64,000 nucleotides of DNA from JBOFWL01 sp051653605 (GTDB lineage: Bacteria; Spirochaetota; Brevinematia; Brevinematales; Brevinemataceae). The stretch is taken from assembly GCA_051653605.1 (NCBI GenBank), contig JBOFWL010000117.1, positions 62,001 through 126,000 of the forward strand, given 5' to 3'. The notes below the pieces were generated by a model. That model was not told the origin of the DNA. It searched no databases and saw only the letters and a program-made list of their open reading frames with translations. A program made the position numbers and the translations under genes. Positions 26,401 to 35,659 of the stretch are shown here, in pieces; the first letter of the stretch is position 1, and each line of letters opens with the position of its first letter.

Positions 26401-26667
26401 GCCCCCTAAAGTACATATAATTCCATCAGGGCGATCTACTTGAAGAATTCTTTCAACAGTTTCTATCGTGAGCGGCTCAAGGTAAACTTTATCTGCAGAA
26501 GAACGATCTGTCATAATTGTTGCAGGATTAGGGTTAAGAAGAATTGTTTGAATACCTTCTTCTTTAAGAACATGACACGCTTGAGTGCCAGAATAATCAA
26601 ATTCTGCTGCTTGTCCAATAATAATAGGTCCTGATCCAATAACAAGTATTTTCTTATATTTAGTCAT
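23467..26667 (-). CDS. carB: Carbamoyl-phosphate synthase large subunit
   Basis: 1066 residues from ATG 26667, the normal CarB length; AAGGA precedes it and the carA stop is one base upstream, so the longer open frame over carA is rejected. Two homologous ATP-grasp halves begin with [23 protein letters not shown] and [22 protein letters not shown] (shortened here: [13 protein letters not shown]). [20 protein letters not shown] and [15 protein letters not shown] mark the two ATP sites. The last ~120 residues form the MGS-type allosteric domain. It makes carbamoyl phosphate for pyrimidines and, through the arg operon, arginine. Confidence 0.95.
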   Translation of the reverse strand: [1066 protein letters not shown]

Positions 26668-26668
26668 T

Positions 26669-27757
26669 TTAACGTCCTTTTTGTGCATTGAATTCTGCTG
26701 CAAAAGCAATATATTGGTCGAAAACACGACGCCCTTCCTGAGGGCCAGGGCCATCTTCTGGGTGAAATTGAACAGACTTAATACCAAGACTCATCGATTC
26801 CATCCCTTCATTAGAGTGATCTATAAGATTTATATGTGTTTCTTGAACGCCTTTAGGCAATTGAGATACATAATACCCATGATTTTGAGAAGTAATATAA
26901 ATTTTATTCTCTTTTGTATCAAGCACAGGGTGATTTCCCCCTCGATGCCCATAGGGTAGACGGCTTGTTTGCCCTCCTAAAGCTAAGGCTAATAGCTGAT
27001 GCCCAAAACAGATACCTAAAATAGGAGTTTTACCAATAAAATGCTGGAGAAAATCAAGGTGATCACGAACATCAACTGGATCTCCTGGGCCATTTGAAAG
27101 TAAGATAAGGTCGGGATTATACTCTTTAATAGCTTCAGCGCTAGAGTTATAAGGAAACATTCGAATAGCAGCTCCTCGCTCTTTGAAGTTATTTAAAATA
27201 TAATGTTTAATACCATAATCCACAACGGCTAATTTAAGAGTGGTTGCATCAGAAACGGGGACTTCATCATATATTTCTTTACAAGCCATTTGAGATACTG
27301 CATCTTTTAATGAAAAACGAGCACACATAGTTGTAATTTGTTGTCGTGTTAGTTCTTTTGTTGTAAGGATCGCTGTCATTCCAGGGTTTTCTCTAGATAT
27401 TCTAACTATAGCTCTGGTATCAACCCCTTTCATCCCTGGAATCTTATGGTGGTTAAGGTAAGAGCGTAGAGTCATTTCGCATCTAAAATTTGAAGGAAAT
27501 TTACAGTCTTCTTTAACAATAATACCAGAAATGGATGGTTTATTAGACTGCTTATCTTCAGAATTAAATCCGTAATTTCCAATAAGAGGATAGGACATAA
27601 CAACCATTTGTCCATAATAAGAAGGGTCTGTCATAATCTCTTGATAACCACTCATGGATGTGTTAAACACTAACTCAGCTGTTGTTGTTTCAGAAACATA
27701 TCCAAGTGTTTTGCCTATAAACACTTCTCCATTTTCTAGAATTAATTTGGCTTTCAT
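26669..27757 (-). CDS. carA: Carbamoyl-phosphate synthase small (glutaminase) subunit
   Basis: 362 residues. Class I glutamine amidotransferase domain: LLSNGPGDP, then GICFGHQLLALALGG with the nucleophile Cys, and VQFHPEDGPGP with the His-Glu pair. The N-terminal half (SMSGYQEIMTDPSYYGQ) is the CarA-specific domain. It releases ammonia from glutamine and tunnels it to CarB. It is the first structural gene of the pyrimidine operon, downstream of a leader with a small ORF and an intrinsic terminator. AGAGGT precedes the ATG. Confidence 0.95.
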   Translation of the reverse strand: MKAKLILENGEVFIGKTLGYVSETTTAELVFNTSMSGYQEIMTDPSYYGQMVVMSYPLIGNYGFNSEDKQSNKPSISGIIVKEDCKFPSNFRCEMTLRSYLNHHKIPGMKGVDTRAIVRISRENPGMTAILTTKELTRQQITTMCARFSLKDAVSQMACKEIYDEVPVSDATTLKLAVVDYGIKHYILNNFKERGAAIRMFPYNSSAEAIKEYNPDLILLSNGPGDPVDVRDHLDFLQHFIGKTPILGICFGHQLLALALGGQTSRLPYGHRGGNHPVLDTKENKIYITSQNHGYYVSQLPKGVQETHINLIDHSNEGMESMSLGIKSVQFHPEDGPGPQEGRRVFDQYIAFAAEFNAQKGR

Positions 27758-27782
27758 ATATACCTCTTGTTAAATAACAAAC

Positions 27783-27815
27783 TAAAAAAAAGACATACTA
27801 TAAAAAGTATGTCTT
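27783..27815 (-). terminator. Attenuator terminator in the carA leader
   Basis: Perfect 10-base stem AAGACATACT / AGTATGTCTT (27790-27799 and 27806-27815) with a 6-base loop; on the minus strand it is followed by a run of Ts. It lies between the promoter and carA, so it must be read through for the operon to be expressed. The stop codon of the leader ORF touches the first arm. Confidence 0.85.
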
Positions 27816-27882
27816 AATTATAAAAATAAAATAGGTTAACAAAGGAGGAAATCTTGCTACGATTTTTATATAAAAGAACCAT
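27814..27882 (-). CDS. Putative pyr leader peptide (22 residues)
   Basis: Small ORF with GGAGG five bases before ATG 27882 and TAA at 27816-27814. It starts MVLLYKNRSK and ends NLFYFYN; its last codons (CTA TTT TAT TTT TAT AAT) are a U-rich stretch just before the terminator stem. This arrangement matches the E. coli pyrBI leader, where RNA polymerase pauses at U-runs when UTP is scarce and the following ribosome blocks the terminator. A CCTCC within the ORF could pair with its own ribosome site. It has no function expected as a protein. Confidence 0.7.
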   Translation of the reverse strand: MVLLYKNRSKISSFVNLFYFYN

Positions 27883-27906
27883 ATTGACCTCCGATCATTT
27901 TATATC

Positions 27907-27935
27907 ATTCTACATGATTTTACTTGAAAAGTCAA
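27907..27935 (-). promoter_or_regulatory. Promoter of the carAB-pyr operon
   Basis: Minus strand TTGACT (27935-27930), 17-base spacer, TAGAAT (27912-27907). It yields a leader of about 140 bases before carA. Confidence 0.8.
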
Positions 27936-27969
27936 CACTTTATTTATTTAAAACATCATCAATTAAATA

Positions 27970-27998
27970 TTGACAAAACTACCTATATATACTAAAAT
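27970..27998 (+). promoter_or_regulatory. Promoter of the HU gene
   Basis: TTGACA (27970-27975), 17-base spacer, TAAAAT (27993-27998); divergent from the pyr promoter. Confidence 0.75.
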
Positions 27999-28036
27999 GA
28001 TTGACTATAAATGAATTTTAATCAAGGAGCTTCACG

Positions 28037-28321
28037 ATGAGTGAAAAAATTACTCATATTGGTTTAGGAGAAGAAATTGCTTCTAAACTAGGTCTACCTA
28101 AAACAAAAGGGGCTGAATTCAGCCGAATTCTGGTTGAAGAAATTGCAGATCGCCTTAAAAAAGGGGAAAAAGTAGAATTTACGGGTATTATGTCTCTTGT
28201 AACTGAAAAAACAAAAGCTAGAGTTGGACGAAATCCTTCTACAGGAAAAGAAATTCAAATTCCTGCTAAAAATAGAGTTAAAGTTGCTGTATCTCAAAAA
28301 TTGAAAGAGTTTCTCAACTAA
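28037..28321 (+). CDS. HU-family DNA-binding protein
   Basis: 94-residue histone-like protein of the HU/IHF family. The DNA-wrapping arm region KARVGRNPSTGKEIQIPAKN is the family signature, with the intercalating Pro in the RNPSTG arm, preceded by GEKVEFTGIMSL. The N-terminus has the dimerisation helices. It bends and compacts the nucleoid. It is monocistronic, with AAGGAG, a good promoter and a strong terminator, fitting high expression. HU versus IHF cannot be told firmly; HU is likelier. Confidence 0.93.
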   Translation: MSEKITHIGLGEEIASKLGLPKTKGAEFSRILVEEIADRLKKGEKVEFTGIMSLVTEKTKARVGRNPSTGKEIQIPAKNRVKVAVSQKLKEFLN

Positions 28322-28340
28322 TAAGTAATTCAAAAATAAG

Positions 28341-28372
28341 AAAAAAGACTGATTATAATCAGTCTTTTTTCT
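28341..28372 (+). terminator. Terminator of the HU gene
   Basis: Perfect stem AAAGACTGAT / ATCAGTCTTT around TATA, followed by a T-run. Confidence 0.9.
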
Positions 28373-28413
28373 TAGATTTCAGGCCCTGTTTAGAATTTAA
28401 TAGGAGTTAAATT

Positions 28414-29406
28414 ATGTATAAAGTTGCTATTGTTGGTGCAGGCCCCGCAGGCATAGCTATGGCTGTCGAGCTTTCAGCTGCTGGGATAGACTCTGAAGAT
28501 ATTTTATTGCTTGAAAAAACAGATAAGATAAATGCTTCAATTCATCAATTCTATCCTCAAGGAAAAGCTGTAAATTCTGTCTATAAGAATATTCAAACAA
28601 CTAAAGAAGGGATAGTTGGATTTCAAGGTATTATTAGCGTAGATGAATATTATGAATTAACAAGTAAAGCCTTAAGTATAAGTGGTGTTAATGTTCTCTT
28701 TAACACAGAGGTATATAAAATTTTTCATACCGAAGATGGCTTTACACTTCAGACTTTAGATAAATCTTTTCAAGCAGAAAAAGTTGTTATTGCTTGTGGC
28801 GTATTTTCAAGACCTCGTAAACCAGATTATCCAATTCCTAGCTCTGTACTAGATAATATTTCCTATGATATTATTAAATTTCAAAAAGATAATATTACTG
28901 CTAAAAAAATTCTCATAGTTGGGGGAGGAGATACTGCTGCTGAGTATGCTCAAACTTTAAGTGCGTTAGGTAATAGTGTTACCCTCTCTTATCGTCAGGA
29001 TAATTTCTTTAGAATGAACCAATTAAACAAAGACTTGCTTAATCAACTCTATGAACAAAATAAAATTAATATGATGTTATCTTCAAATATAAAATCATTA
29101 CAAGAAATAGATGGAAAAGTTAATGTTATATTTGAGGAGGGGCAAGAGATAAATATGGATTATGTAGTTTATTCCTTAGGGGGAGCCTCTCCTGTTTCAT
29201 TTATGGCTGCGTGTGGACTAGCTTATGACGAAAACAGTGTAGATCTTACAGAATTTAGAGAATCATCTATTCAAGGTATGTTTTTAGCAGGAGATATAGC
29301 TCAAGGAAGAAAAGGCGGGTCTCTAATGCTTGCATTTAATGATGCTAGAAACGTCATGGTAGGACTTCATAATAAGTATGAATTCCCAAAACCAGCTTCT
29401 CTTTAG
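28414..29406 (+). CDS. FAD/NAD(P)-dependent oxidoreductase, thioredoxin-reductase-like (YpdA type)
   Basis: 330 residues. FAD-binding VAIVGAGPAGIAMAVEL at the start, a second Rossmann motif ILIVGGGDTAAEYAQTL at about residue 166 for NAD(P)H, and IQGMFLAGDIAQ near the end. There is no CxxC active site, so it is not a thioredoxin reductase. The layout resembles YpdA bacillithiol-disulfide reductase and ferredoxin-NADP+ reductases. It sits alone between two terminators. Electron acceptor unknown. Confidence 0.8.
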   Translation: MYKVAIVGAGPAGIAMAVELSAAGIDSEDILLLEKTDKINASIHQFYPQGKAVNSVYKNIQTTKEGIVGFQGIISVDEYYELTSKALSISGVNVLFNTEVYKIFHTEDGFTLQTLDKSFQAEKVVIACGVFSRPRKPDYPIPSSVLDNISYDIIKFQKDNITAKKILIVGGGDTAAEYAQTLSALGNSVTLSYRQDNFFRMNQLNKDLLNQLYEQNKINMMLSSNIKSLQEIDGKVNVIFEEGQEINMDYVVYSLGGASPVSFMAACGLAYDENSVDLTEFRESSIQGMFLAGDIAQGRKGGSLMLAFNDARNVMVGLHNKYEFPKPASL

Positions 29407-29423
29407 AATTTTTATTTTAAAAT

Positions 29424-29460
29424 CAAAAAACAGGGTTGTTTAGACCCTGTTTTTTTTTCA
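29424..29460. terminator. Bidirectional terminator
   Basis: Stem AAACAGGGT / ACCCTGTTT with T-run on the plus side and an A-run before it, between convergent genes. Confidence 0.88.
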
Positions 29461-29470
29461 ATTAATTAAT

Positions 29471-31957
29471 TTATCGACGTCTAAGAACTCGCATATTAGC
29501 ATTAGGATTGATATTTGCTAGACTATGATCAAGTCCACCGATGCTAAATAATACACCTTTTACAGAACTATTATTTGCAGACCAGACGTAGCCGGCTCCG
29601 ATAACACCAGATGCTCTGGAGAAAGTAGGGTCATAGGCGTCTGAAATATTACTTGCATCAATAAGATCTTCCTCTACCCAATTTTTACCACCATCTCTCG
29701 AACTGTATATAGTAGCAGCCGATGTTGAAGATGTGCCTGGATTTGCTGAAACAATATATAGAGTATTATTAATTACAACTCCTTGCATTCGACCATATTT
29801 TCTTGAATCATAAGAATCTACAAGTTCTGATGGAAGCATTCCTTGCTTTGTCCAAGTCAATCCATCGTCAGAGCTTCTCCATATTTCATCAGAGAAATCT
29901 CCCCCAGGAGTATCAGAGGTATATCCGCCTAGAACATATATTTCAGACCCAATTGTTAGAATTGTTGCCATGTATCTAGGTGAAAATGCTGTTGATTTTG
30001 CTACTTGAGCCCACGTAGAACCATTGTTAAAGCTCTGCCAAACATCATTTGTAATAGTATAACTACCTGCGGAAGCTCCATCTGGAACATTATAATGCAA
30101 ACCTCCAATAAGAGTTAATATTCCTTTTGAAGAAAAGAATACACCATGAGGACGATTTGTTAATTCTGAAGGAAGGCTTGTTGTACTCCATGCCCCAGAA
30201 AACGCTGACGTGCTGATAATACGATAATTTGGATGCACATCTCCAGCCGAAGGATCTGGGAGAGTTGAATATAGGGCTGGATTGTATACAAATAATCGAT
30301 TTCCAATCCAAGCTGCTTGTCCCATAAATGGAGCAACAATACTTGCACTCCCTGAAACACTAAAAGTAATATCTTCCCATATAGGGTTACGAGTTGCCAT
30401 TCCAAAGCTAGCGGTACGTGAAAGACTGTTTCGAAGTCTCCCAGGGGATACAATAACTTCATACATCCCATCTGTTGGCGATATAGCATTTGCAGAAGGT
30501 GATCCACCAAGAACATAAATATATTCTACACCTGCTTCAGACCGAGTAAATACTGTTGCCCCAAACAAAGGCCCAGAGATCCCAACAATATTATTATAGG
30601 ATACAAAGGCTGGAAGAGTTCCTGCGATATCTTCATGTAATCGGAGTGTGTACTGGATTGCTGTAGAGCCATTTCCAAGAAGAGCAGCAGAATATATATT
30701 AACATAGTTATCGGTAAAGCTGGGGCCATTTAAACGAGAAGCTGCTGCATCAACAGTATCTTCAATGTAGAAACTAGCTCTTTCAATCATTTCCCCTGGA
30801 GGAGTTCTAAATTTAAAGGTGAAAAACTTATTATTTAGAGTTCCATCCCCAGTTTGATTTATTAATCGGAATACACTAGGAACAGATGTTGTTTGAAGAG
30901 AGTAGTCAACAGGAACACCAGCAGTCGATCCCGCACCAGAACCAAAGGCTGTGACAGATACAGTCTGATCTTGGAGGCTGAAATCCCAATTTGTTGTATT
31001 AAGTTGATCATATATATTTCCTCGGACAAAAACCCATGGGCCTTTCGATCTTAGCGGCGTCAAGAGCACATCTGGGCGTTCAACAGATGCCAACGAGGTA
31101 TATTCAATAGTAGGTGTAGCTGCAAAAACTCTTGCAAAGTCTAATTCATTGGCTGCATCAGGTATGATACTGGAAGAAGATGATACAATCTTTGCTTGAG
31201 GAATTCCTGAGGAAGATATCGAAATATCAATACCAATGTATCGAGAAGCAAGTGTTCCAGGAAAATTGACATCCTCAGGAGATAAGTAGTAGATAACAGC
31301 GGATGAGGAGATGTTAGAGATAAATGCTAAGCGGTAGCGACTAGAGTTTGTAACTGCACCACTAATATTAACGTAGAGCAGGGAGTGAGCTTGATCCTCT
31401 ATACCTCGGTCAACAAGTTCATTATAATTAAATGTTAAGTGATCACTAATAGAAGCGTTATAAATCCCCGTGCTTGATATACGAGCCCAAGTTCCAACAG
31501 ATGAAATACGATAATATGCATGAGACATAGTAGATGAACTAACATAAGGTACACTCGCCAAGCTATTTAGAGCATCTCTAGCTGTTACTTCACTACCTTG
31601 AACAACAATCTTGGCTGCAAAGCCAGAACTACCACGAGACGAATATTGGATACCCAGAAAAAAGTTGTTGTAAACCTGAGTTCCTATCATTCTATAAATA
31701 GCTTGATCAGAAGAGGGATTTGCTACCAGTTGTAAACGATAAATACCACTAACAGTGTCGGATGCTGTTCTCGATCTTACTGTAACAGTCTGATTTGATG
31801 CATCAAAGAGAAATTGAGGGTCGTTTACTTGAAATTCATTACTGAATAACACATCATGAAGAGGCATTAAAAATTCAGGGTTTAATCTGCCAACATCTGT
31901 AAGAGCACATGCAGATGTGAGAAACAACGCCCCTAAGATTACATGAATACTTCTCAT
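29471..31957 (-). CDS. Large lipoprotein with C-terminal Kelch/Asp-box beta-propeller
   Basis: 828 residues from ATG 31957 (AGGGAGA upstream; the frame is open 11 codons more). Lipobox LTSAC, Cys 17 of this start. Up to about residue 410 it is a repetitive beta-rich region with recurring 'RISSTG..' and 'SSSA' stretches. The last ~350 residues carry repeats of Kelch/BNR type: IYVLGGYTSD, SSDDGLTWTKQG, SSRDGGKNWVEE (Asp-box SxDxGxTW). Such propellers bind glycans or proteins. It has no sialidase catalytic Arg triad that I can see, so adhesion is likelier than an enzyme. Own promoter. Confidence 0.78.
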   Translation of the reverse strand: MRSIHVILGALFLTSACALTDVGRLNPEFLMPLHDVLFSNEFQVNDPQFLFDASNQTVTVRSRTASDTVSGIYRLQLVANPSSDQAIYRMIGTQVYNNFFLGIQYSSRGSSGFAAKIVVQGSEVTARDALNSLASVPYVSSSTMSHAYYRISSVGTWARISSTGIYNASISDHLTFNYNELVDRGIEDQAHSLLYVNISGAVTNSSRYRLAFISNISSSAVIYYLSPEDVNFPGTLASRYIGIDISISSSGIPQAKIVSSSSSIIPDAANELDFARVFAATPTIEYTSLASVERPDVLLTPLRSKGPWVFVRGNIYDQLNTTNWDFSLQDQTVSVTAFGSGAGSTAGVPVDYSLQTTSVPSVFRLINQTGDGTLNNKFFTFKFRTPPGEMIERASFYIEDTVDAAASRLNGPSFTDNYVNIYSAALLGNGSTAIQYTLRLHEDIAGTLPAFVSYNNIVGISGPLFGATVFTRSEAGVEYIYVLGGSPSANAISPTDGMYEVIVSPGRLRNSLSRTASFGMATRNPIWEDITFSVSGSASIVAPFMGQAAWIGNRLFVYNPALYSTLPDPSAGDVHPNYRIISTSAFSGAWSTTSLPSELTNRPHGVFFSSKGILTLIGGLHYNVPDGASAGSYTITNDVWQSFNNGSTWAQVAKSTAFSPRYMATILTIGSEIYVLGGYTSDTPGGDFSDEIWRSSDDGLTWTKQGMLPSELVDSYDSRKYGRMQGVVINNTLYIVSANPGTSSTSAATIYSSRDGGKNWVEEDLIDASNISDAYDPTFSRASGVIGAGYVWSANNSSVKGVLFSIGGLDHSLANINPNANMRVLRRR

Positions 31958-32000
31958 TATATATCTCCCTAAATTGATATTTAAAGCCAAGATGACACAT

Positions 32001-32028
32001 TCTATACTAACTATAAGTCTTTTGTCAA
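32001..32028 (-). promoter_or_regulatory. Promoter of the beta-propeller lipoprotein gene
   Basis: Minus strand TTGACA (32028-32023), 16-base spacer, TATAGA (32006-32001). Confidence 0.7.
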
Positions 32029-32151
32029 GTATTTAGATTTTCTATTAACAAACAATCTAAATACTTGAATCTATTATCGCTTTTTTTTAGAAATAGTTTA
32101 GAAAAGTAGAATTTCTACGCAAAATATATTTAGTATAGAAAATAAGAACTT

Positions 32152-33567
32152 TTAAGTATTGGGAAGAAGAGAATCATACTGTTTGAGAATAGGGGCTACT
32201 TCTTTTTGTAAAAAATCAACAGTCTGCTGCTCGGCGAAGCCAGTAAAGTTAGAGGAAGAACATATTTCCTCTATCTCTTCTTTAGATAAGGGGAAGTCTG
32301 TATCAAGGGCAAGGGCAGAAAGTAGTTTATTTTCTTCTCCCAATTCTTTGACAGCGAATCCAGCCTGCATAGCTCTACTTCTTATGATCTCGTGTAATTC
32401 TTGTCGATCCCCACCTTTACGAACAGCTTCCATGAGGAGAGCTTCGGTTGCGATAAAAGGCAATTCGGCATTGATATGTTTTTCAATAATTTTAGGATAT
32501 ACCTTAAACATTGATGTTATTTTATCGCATAGCATTAGAAGTGCATCTACTCCTAAAAAAGCTTGGGGAATAGTTAGCCGCTTATTGGCTGAATCATCTA
32601 ATGTTCGCTCTAGCCATTGAGTTGAAGCAACCATAGATGAGGATTGACCAAGTGAGATTACAAATTTACTCAAAGCTGCTATTCGCTCGGATAGAATAGG
32701 GTTACGCTTATAGGGCATTGCACTAGAACCAACTTGATTTTCTTCGAATACCTCTTCTAATTCTTTGAGATGTTGAAGGAGGCGGATATCATTTGTCATT
32801 TTATGCGCACTTTGAGCAATTTGCCCTAAAAAGCCAACGATCATGCTATCAATTTTTCTATCATAAGTTTGTCCACTAACGGGTAATGTCTTTGAAAACC
32901 CCATTTTTTGTGCAATAAGTTGTTCGAGCTTAATATATTTTTCATAATCACCATTAAATAAATCTCGAAAAGCGCTGCCAGTTCCAACAGCACCCTTTGC
33001 TCCCCTCAGAGCAAGAGTGTCTAAAATATGATTAAGTTCTCTTAAGTCGATAAGAAAGCTGTGAATCCATAAACATGCTCTTTTACCAACAGTTGTTAAT
33101 TGAGCTGGTTGGAAATGAGTATAAGCAAGACATGGTAGAGCTTTGTGTTCCCATGCAAACAAGGATAGGTTATTTATTACACGAACTAAGCCAACACGGA
33201 TAATTTCTAAAGCTTCTTTTATCTGAATAATATCTCCGTTATCTGTCACAAAAGCAGATGTTGCACCCCAGTGAATAATAGGGGCGGCATCCGGAGCAAG
33301 ATCTGCAAGCCCTTTTATATGAGCCATTACATCGTGGTGGATTTTATCCTCGTAGCCTTTTACTTGAGTATAATTAATGTCTTCTATATGTTCACGTAAT
33401 TGCTGTAACTGAGTAATACTAACAGGTAAACCGAGTTCGTGTTGAGCTTCGGCAAGTGCAAGCCATAAGCGGCGCCAAGTACTATATTTTTTATCATCGG
33501 AAAAAGCTCGAAGCATATTTTCTGAGCTATAACGTTTAGCCCATGGTGCTTCATAAAAATCATGCAT
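32152..33567 (-). CDS. purB: Adenylosuccinate lyase
   Basis: Cleaves SAICAR and adenylosuccinate, releasing fumarate. 471 residues. The fumarase/aspartase signature GSSAMPYKRNPILSE is at about residue 280; HWGATSAFVTDNG and AYTHFQPAQLTTVGKR are the other two conserved active-site regions. Its length resembles the eukaryote-like long PurB group. It starts three bases after purA in the same transcript, and AGGAG precedes the ATG. Together with PurA it turns IMP into AMP. Confidence 0.94.
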   Translation of the reverse strand: MHDFYEAPWAKRYSSENMLRAFSDDKKYSTWRRLWLALAEAQHELGLPVSITQLQQLREHIEDINYTQVKGYEDKIHHDVMAHIKGLADLAPDAAPIIHWGATSAFVTDNGDIIQIKEALEIIRVGLVRVINNLSLFAWEHKALPCLAYTHFQPAQLTTVGKRACLWIHSFLIDLRELNHILDTLALRGAKGAVGTGSAFRDLFNGDYEKYIKLEQLIAQKMGFSKTLPVSGQTYDRKIDSMIVGFLGQIAQSAHKMTNDIRLLQHLKELEEVFEENQVGSSAMPYKRNPILSERIAALSKFVISLGQSSSMVASTQWLERTLDDSANKRLTIPQAFLGVDALLMLCDKITSMFKVYPKIIEKHINAELPFIATEALLMEAVRKGGDRQELHEIIRSRAMQAGFAVKELGEENKLLSALALDTDFPLSKEEIEEICSSSNFTGFAEQQTVDFLQKEVAPILKQYDSLLPNT

Positions 33568-33570
33568 GGT

Positions 33571-34866
<1,296 letters not shown>

Positions 34867-35529
34867 TTAACTTATTAAACTTTCAATATAAAGGCTTACT
34901 TCATGAAGAGATGAACATATTTTATCAGCGCTATCAAATGAAAATGATTGCGTGAAAACAGTTGGCACTGCAATAGTATGAGCTCCAGCAGCCTTTCCAG
35001 CGATTACTCCAAAGGGGGAGTCTTCGATAACTATGCATTCTTGAATTGGTACGTCCAGTTGCTTTGCTGCTTCTAAAAAAACATCAGGCTCAGGTTTACC
35101 AGCAGAAACTTCTTCGGATGAAACATATGCTGAAAAGCATTTGTCGAAGTTATATCGTTTTGCATGCGCAAGAATAACAGCCTTCGGCGACCCCGAAGCT
35201 ATAGCATATTTTAATTTCCCGCAAAACTTTTGAGAAATATCTGTAAATCCTTCTATAAGAGGAATTTCAACTGTTCCATTTATAATAGAATTGCAAAAGT
35301 TTTTAGGGTCAACAATTTCTGCGCACATCTTAGTACTAATTTTATTATCGAGAACCTTAGATAATTGATTAAGATAATCTTTGGTATTCAATCCAACTAG
35401 GGAGTTTAAAAGAGAAGGTTCAACTAGAAAACCAGCATCTTCTAGGCGTTTATGTATATATTTTAAACCTACATGCTCGGAATCAACAACGACACCATCC
35501 ATGTCAAATAGAATAGCTTTAAATTTCAT
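34867..35529 (-). CDS. HAD-superfamily hydrolase, beta-phosphoglucomutase/phosphatase type
   Basis: 220 residues. Motif I is DMDGVVVDSE (nucleophile and acid-base Asp), motif II AIASGSPKAVI, the Lys in GKPEPDVF, and motif IV VIEDSPFGVIAG, with an alpha-helical cap between residues 15 and 90. The subgroup contains beta-phosphoglucomutases and small sugar-phosphate or nucleotide phosphatases. Being first in an operon with purA and purB hints at a nucleotide-related phosphatase, but that is only context. GGGGGAG precedes the ATG. Confidence 0.85.
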   Translation of the reverse strand: MKFKAILFDMDGVVVDSEHVGLKYIHKRLEDAGFLVEPSLLNSLVGLNTKDYLNQLSKVLDNKISTKMCAEIVDPKNFCNSIINGTVEIPLIEGFTDISQKFCGKLKYAIASGSPKAVILAHAKRYNFDKCFSAYVSSEEVSAGKPEPDVFLEAAKQLDVPIQECIVIEDSPFGVIAGKAAGAHTIAVPTVFTQSFSFDSADKICSSLHEVSLYIESLIS

Positions 35530-35569
35530 AGATACATCTCCCCCTATATTGTGCTAAAATAACCAAGAT

Positions 35570-35598
35570 ATTTTACGTTATTTTTAATGAAAATGCAA
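35570..35598 (-). promoter_or_regulatory. Promoter of the HAD-purA-purB operon
   Basis: Minus strand TTGCAT (35598-35593), 17-base spacer, TAAAAT (35575-35570). Confidence 0.7.
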
Positions 35599-35602
35599 GG
35601 AA

Positions 35603-35631
35603 TTGCAAAAAATCTCAAGTTAATCTATAAT
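35603..35631 (+). promoter_or_regulatory. Promoter of the DNA methyltransferase gene
   Basis: TTGCAA (35603-35608), 17-base spacer, TATAAT (35626-35631), four bases from the divergent -35. Confidence 0.75.
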
Positions 35632-35659
35632 ACTACCTACTTTTTTAGTCGGAGGAATT

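Noticed and set aside
27758..27960. PyrR-type binding loop in the pyr leader
   Set aside because: I could not see the conserved anti-antiterminator loop typical of PyrR-controlled leaders, and no pyrR gene is in the window.
27854..27973. Plus-strand ORF with TTG start after AAAGGAGG, antisense to the pyr leader
   Set aside because: There is no plus-strand promoter before it, and the AAAGGAGG is simply the complement of the CCTCC in the leader ORF. The minus-strand leader with promoter and terminator explains the region better.
32159..32620. 153-codon ORF opposite purB
   Set aside because: Shadow of purB; composition mirrors the true coding strand and no start signals are seen.
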